64,000 bases of DNA from Crambe crambe (taxonomy: Eukaryota > Porifera > Demospongiae > Poecilosclerida > Crambeidae), in assembly GCA_963924555.1 (NCBI GenBank), contig OZ004582.1, positions 6,882,001 to 6,946,000 of the forward strand. Reading direction: 5' to 3'. Shown here piece after piece: positions 60,245-64,000 of this stretch (position 1 is its first letter; each line of letters begins with the position of its first letter). The notes beneath the pieces were generated by a model, which saw nothing but the letters and a program-made list of their open reading frames with translations, was not told where the DNA came from and did not search any database. A program made the position numbers and the translations under genes.

Positions 60245-61243
60245 ATGGCAGCAGCAAATAATACTGAACAACAACAACCGATAGACAGATATGAAATATC
60301 CGAAGATTACTATTTCCTAGACGGATTCTTTCATGATCCTCCTGATCAGAAGTACTCCTGTCCCATATGCTTGATCCCAACTCAAAGGGAGGCCTTCCTC
60401 ACTCAGTGCTGTGGCAGTCACTATTGCCATGTCTGTATCGCTCACATAGCAAGGGAACACAAACCTTGTCCCCTCTGTAAGTCAGAAACTCTGAAAATAT
60501 TCCCGAATAAGGAGAGGCAGCGAGAAATAAGTTCACTTCGTGTTCACTGCCCAGTTGGTTTGCCCTCATTGCAACTTACACCCAATCCTGATGAAAATAA
60601 AGATAAAGGAGATGCTGAAACACCAGCAATGCATCCAAAATGTTCTTGGAAAGGTGAATTGGGGTATTTAAGTGATCATTTGAAGAAAAAGCATCAGAAT
60701 AAGCGAAAATGGGGAAAGAAACGAAAGAAGAAGAGATCAAAACTGAACCACTTCCCTGATGATAGAGATCTTCTTTCTGAAGAACTGGATCAAGTTAATT
60801 TGGAACAGAATGATAACATTCAACAATACACACATGAATTAATAAGACCACCCCCTCAATATGTGTATCATGCCGAATATGATGAAGAAGAGCGGTTACT
60901 AATGCCTTCCCCTGAAAGTGAAGATGAATACTACCCCTATGGAGGAAACATACCAATATCGTATGGAAATCCCCGATACCTCACATTTTTGCCAGAAAGA
61001 TTCAATAAATATGTCGTGCGAAAGCTGCAAAAGAGTTTGGTGCAGCTGGGCAGTTTCTTATCCACTGGTGCACAATATATACATCACAATGTGGCTCCTG
61101 GTTATGTGACCATAATTGGTCCACAGCACCATCACCAGGGAAATAGAAGTCATGGACGTACTTATTATCACAATCACAATGGTCATTGGCATTGTGGATT
61201 TGATGGTCATCATCATCGTCGTCGTCACCATGGTCACCTTTAA
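60245..61243 (+). CDS. RING finger protein 2 of tandem trio
   Basis: Intronless, 332 residues, first in-frame ATG at 60245. Same layout as its neighbours: EDYYFLDGFFHD, RING at 39-78 (QCCGSHYCHVC, CPLC), IFPNKERQREISSL, then one TRAF-type finger (CSWKGELGYLSDHLKKKH, about 140-157) followed by a strongly basic run. An acidic patch and a His-rich, Arg-ending tail close the protein. Predicted ubiquitin ligase. The RING block is closer to protein 3 than to protein 1 by eye. Confidence 0.85.
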   Translation: MAAANNTEQQQPIDRYEISEDYYFLDGFFHDPPDQKYSCPICLIPTQREAFLTQCCGSHYCHVCIAHIAREHKPCPLCKSETLKIFPNKERQREISSLRVHCPVGLPSLQLTPNPDENKDKGDAETPAMHPKCSWKGELGYLSDHLKKKHQNKRKWGKKRKKKRSKLNHFPDDRDLLSEELDQVNLEQNDNIQQYTHELIRPPPQYVYHAEYDEEERLLMPSPESEDEYYPYGGNIPISYGNPRYLTFLPERFNKYVVRKLQKSLVQLGSFLSTGAQYIHHNVAPGYVTIIGPQHHHQGNRSHGRTYYHNHNGHWHCGFDGHHHRRRHHGHL

Positions 61244-61334
61244 GTCATGTGACATGAGCTACAATCACAAATTCTGATAACCATGCATTATTCATAAATC
61301 TCGAATCTATTAGAATAATTCTAGTGACTATTAC

Positions 61335-61391
61335 TGCGCGCATGAGCGGCTATGCAGCGTTAGCTCCACCCCTTTTTCGATCTATAAAATA
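61335..61391 (+). promoter_or_regulatory. Core promoter of RING gene 3
   Basis: TGCGCGCATGAGCG (61335-61348) resembles a degenerate NRF1 site. TATAAAATATATA follows at 61383, about 50 bp before the ATG. An ATG at 61424 opens an 11-codon upstream frame overlapping the true start. Confidence 0.5.
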
Positions 61392-61434
61392 TATACCCCA
61401 AGCTCATTACACTGTACTGCACCATGCATAGAGA

Positions 61435-63183
61435 ATGGCAAGATCAAATAGTGTAGAAAGACGGACTGATTACCGAGCAGAGAGACCTGAAGATTTTTAC
61501 TTCGCTGAGGGATTCTTCCAGAGTGATCCACCTGAGAAATACTCCTGCCCCATTTGTTTAGTTCCTGCTCAAAGGGGAGCGTACTTGACAAGATGTTGTG
61601 GAAATCATTTCTGCCACCTCTGCATCTCTCGCTTAGCAAGAGACCGCAAACCTTGTCCCTTATGCAAGAATTCCCCTCTGAGGATATTCCCAAATAAGGA
61701 GAGACAGAGAGAAATTAATGGACTCTGTATCCGCTGTCCAGTAGATCTACTGCCATCCTCTTCCCAATCTTCTCCAAAAAGCACTCGAGCTGGTACAGAG
61801 CGAAGGATTGTTACTAATAACGAGTTTGAGGCAGCTGGCACATCATTGAGGCATTCAAAATGCCCTTGGACTGGAGAGTTAGGTTGTCTCTTTGACCATT
61901 TAAGGAAAAAACATAAAGTCCATCATGAGAGATGGAGGGGTCATTCTTCTAGTGCTCATTCACAAAGACGAAGATCTAGGCATCGTCATAATTCTGGGAA
62001 CAACACAGAAAGTTTTTCTTCCGATTTGTCCAATTCAGAACATAATTCATACAGAAATTCACCGTCTGAACATGCTACACATTATCGAGGCTACGATGAA
62101 GAACCTTTGATAAATTTTTCAGAAGATGATGACTACCATTCCTCAGAACGACGTGGTAGATATTCTGAACAAAATGAAACACTTCATGAGAATCACAGTG
62201 AGCATAACAGAACAGAACGTGACATACCGTCACGACATCATATTGATGATGAAGATATTCTTCCAAGAATTAACAATAATAATAACAATACAGTGATGGA
62301 TCATGGAATCCCCCCAACAAGATATCAAACCATACATGAAATGAGGTATTATAATGATCGTGAAATACCACCAAGGTATCAAAATGAAGGGAACGACACG
62401 AGTCACACGACCTCACCACAACAGCAGAGAAGTGCTATGACCGGAGAATGGATACAATCTCCATACAACAATGAAAGTGTGAGGGACAATGGATCACAAT
62501 CTCATATGGAGATGGAACACAATTTATCACAAACTCGCATGGATAGATTGGCTTTAGACATTGCAGAATATGAGGATCAGATACATAGTGCTCCACGAAG
62601 CAGTGAAAGTCAGATCAATGTGAACCAAAATACATCTTCGTATTCTCTTGTCCCGGTTCTCCACCCCAATCCAGTTCCTCCATACTATCACCCCAATTCC
62701 CACCCTCCTCCTCCTCCTCCTCCTCCTCCTCCCATGAACATGGCCCTCCCGTACCAATCACCTTCTCCTTCACAACTCCCTCCCCCTCCTCCACCCCCAC
62801 ACCTTCGGCACTATTCCACGTACCATCATCATCACGGTTGGCAATCTCCCTCTTCATATTCAACTATCGAATCACCTCATGTTGTACCACCACCACCGCC
62901 ACCACCTTACAATTACCCTATGCAGCAACAATCCCATCACTACATCTGCCATGGACCTGAAGTGCACCATCCAAATAGCTTACACCTACCAGTTTATCAC
63001 CACTCCGATTCCCACATGGTTGCTGGATCGAATATGTACAGGGATAACCACCATCACTACTATTCTAATGCTCCCAGTACGAGTAGAGCACCCTCCCCAG
63101 TCCCTCAATCAGTACGAGGAGTATCTAGTAGGAATAATCACAATTTCAGGAGATTGATGAACTACAGTGAATCCTTGCTGTAG
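61435..63183 (+). CDS. RING finger protein 3 of tandem trio, Pro/His-rich tail
   Basis: Intronless, 582 residues. EDFYFAEGFFQSDPPEKYS precedes a RING at 38-77 (RCCGNHFCHLC, CPLC), then IFPNKERQREINGL and a TRAF-type finger CPWTGELGCLFDHLRKKH near 143-160. The remaining 420 residues are low-complexity: Arg/Ser/His, Asn/Asp, then polyproline (nine or more Pro at about 423-431) and His-rich stretches. Polyproline could bind SH3 or WW partners (inference). All three genes share strand, lack introns and have 148-191 bp spacers, so tandem duplication, perhaps from a retrocopy, is likely. Confidence 0.85.
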   Translation: MARSNSVERRTDYRAERPEDFYFAEGFFQSDPPEKYSCPICLVPAQRGAYLTRCCGNHFCHLCISRLARDRKPCPLCKNSPLRIFPNKERQREINGLCIRCPVDLLPSSSQSSPKSTRAGTERRIVTNNEFEAAGTSLRHSKCPWTGELGCLFDHLRKKHKVHHERWRGHSSSAHSQRRRSRHRHNSGNNTESFSSDLSNSEHNSYRNSPSEHATHYRGYDEEPLINFSEDDDYHSSERRGRYSEQNETLHENHSEHNRTERDIPSRHHIDDEDILPRINNNNNNTVMDHGIPPTRYQTIHEMRYYNDREIPPRYQNEGNDTSHTTSPQQQRSAMTGEWIQSPYNNESVRDNGSQSHMEMEHNLSQTRMDRLALDIAEYEDQIHSAPRSSESQINVNQNTSSYSLVPVLHPNPVPPYYHPNSHPPPPPPPPPPMNMALPYQSPSPSQLPPPPPPPHLRHYSTYHHHHGWQSPSSYSTIESPHVVPPPPPPPYNYPMQQQSHHYICHGPEVHHPNSLHLPVYHHSDSHMVAGSNMYRDNHHHYYSNAPSTSRAPSPVPQSVRGVSSRNNHNFRRLMNYSESLL

Positions 63184-63253
63184 CTGTAACCACCTGGTTG
63201 CTTGCTAATAATTAATTATAAGTTTCTTACTGTTATGCATTGATTTGGGTTTC

Positions 63254-63263
63254 TGCGCATGCG
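63254..63263. promoter_or_regulatory. NRF1-like palindrome upstream of the death-fold gene
   Basis: TGCGCATGCG about 55 bp before the ATG at 63317, in a 133-bp spacer after RING gene 3. Confidence 0.5.
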
Positions 63264-63316
63264 TAATGATTTAAGCAAGCCACGCCTTCTTGATGCTGCA
63301 GCTGGGCGGGCCCTAA

Positions 63317-63733
63317 ATGGCTGAATCCGAATCGATAGAATCTGCTACTTTAGTGAGTTGTACAGCTTCACTGGAGCTTGCTTTGCGTTCGGATAGGAAT
63401 ATCGCACACTATCTCTTCAAGGAAAGTTTCATTAAGCAAGATATTTATGATGATGTGAACGATCCAAAATCGAGACTGTCGACTGCTGAAAAAGCAGGTG
63501 TTCTGGTGACAGGGATCAAGAATACTGTGGAACTGAATCCTAACAGATATCATAAATTAACTGCTCATCTTCGTAACAGTCCAAGAAGGTATGGAGACAT
63601 AATAAAAATCCTCAATGACACTTATGCTACTCTAAAGGATCGTGAATGGGAGGAGGAACATAAAGTAGGTGGGTATGCTATTCTAGCTATACATTTTTCA
63701 GCTAAAATGTTTTTAGAGACAAAAACTAACTAA
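63317..63733 (+). CDS. Small death-fold (CARD-like) protein, possibly first exon only
   Basis: Read through, 138 residues, starting MAESESIESATLVS. A helical domain of about 90 residues (LRSDRNIAHYLFKESFIK, STAEKAGVLVTGIKN, LNPNRYHKLTAHLRN) has the six-helix rhythm of CARD or DED modules: an early helix with L-x3-L, a central EK-AG-L turn and a closing ILNDTYATL. Exact subfamily uncertain. After EEEHK a GTAGGT donor lies at 63665, so the gene may continue in an exon beyond the window; in that case the last 23 residues are intron. Directly behind the RING trio on the same strand. Confidence 0.6.
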   Translation: MAESESIESATLVSCTASLELALRSDRNIAHYLFKESFIKQDIYDDVNDPKSRLSTAEKAGVLVTGIKNTVELNPNRYHKLTAHLRNSPRRYGDIIKILNDTYATLKDREWEEEHKVGGYAILAIHFSAKMFLETKTN

Positions 63734-64000
63734 AGAATTAGCCTAAACGAATCAGTTGACGAGCTGGCTAGCAAGGTACTTAAACAGGTTGGCCCAGGAT
63801 GTAATTCTGAACACTATGTAATACTAGCTATATTCTGTGATTTCTGAGCTCAAAGTTGGAGAAATGAGCACAGTAGAACATCCAATTAATGACACTCCTA
63901 GCTATAAGGCTGGGTCCCAAGTGCATGTATGTGTCCAATATTCAGAGGTTCCAACAACTTCTATTTGCAGATAGGTTGTCACACTTTACCATTTAAAATT
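63734..64000. other. Window end, intron or spacer
   Basis: No exon found. A CAGAGGTTCCAAC fragment near 63940 belongs to the dispersed GGAACCTC element family. Confidence 0.4.

Overview
The window looks like a piece of a demosponge nuclear genome, most likely Amphimedon or a close relative. This is inferred from the A+T-rich, TAGCTAGC-peppered DNA, the short GT-AG introns, death-domain proteins fused to Roc/COR GTPases, and the animal housekeeping genes STARD7, ATP5PF and MRPS6. All gene models were built by hand from reading frame, splice signals and exon phase; no similarity search was run.

Layout. 0-5 kb: two tandem minus-strand genes for small single-pass membrane proteins with the same three-exon plan. 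5-19.5 kb: a ten-exon minus-strand gene for an LDL-receptor-related receptor (signal peptide, one six-bladed YWTD propeller, two EGF modules, membrane helix, Ser/Thr-rich tail). 20.7-22.6 kb: a plus-strand Ig-FN3 membrane protein, head to head with the receptor. 22.6-28.6 kb: repeat-rich, with fold-back elements, a decayed copy of the Roc/COR-death-domain gene, a 180-bp CT tract and a 1-kb imperfect palindrome. 28.65-46.2 kb: a death-domain gene whose exons encode a DD, a helical region, a CXXC-like zinc finger, Ser-rich linkers, a Roc-type GTPase, a COR-like region and probably a second DD. Its eighth exon is split by a 6,002-bp LTR retrotransposon with near-identical LTRs, a 5-bp target duplication and integrase encoded upstream of reverse transcriptase (the Gmr1-type order). 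46.2-49.2 kb: repeats and a second death-domain remnant. 49.4-51.9 kb: an unrecognised gene for a zinc-knuckle, Cys/His-rich protein. 52.2-56.5 kb: STARD7. 57.2-58.5 kb: a divergent pair of mitochondrial-protein genes, ATP5PF (minus) and MRPS6 (plus). 58.75-63.2 kb: three tandem intronless genes for RING proteins with a TRAF-type finger remnant and His- or Pro-rich tails. 63.3 kb to the end: a small death-fold (CARD-like) gene, possibly continuing outside.

Functionally, the right half joins mitochondrial housekeeping genes with a lineage-specific group that resembles innate signalling (RING/TRAF-like ligases and a CARD-like protein). The centre holds the large death-domain/Roc gene and its broken paralogs. 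The left third holds cell-surface receptors. The most unusual items are the DD + CXXC-like + Roc/COR architecture, the young Gmr1-order retrotransposon lodged in its coding exon, the pair of tiny type I membrane proteins, and a tandemly duplicated intron in ATP5PF.
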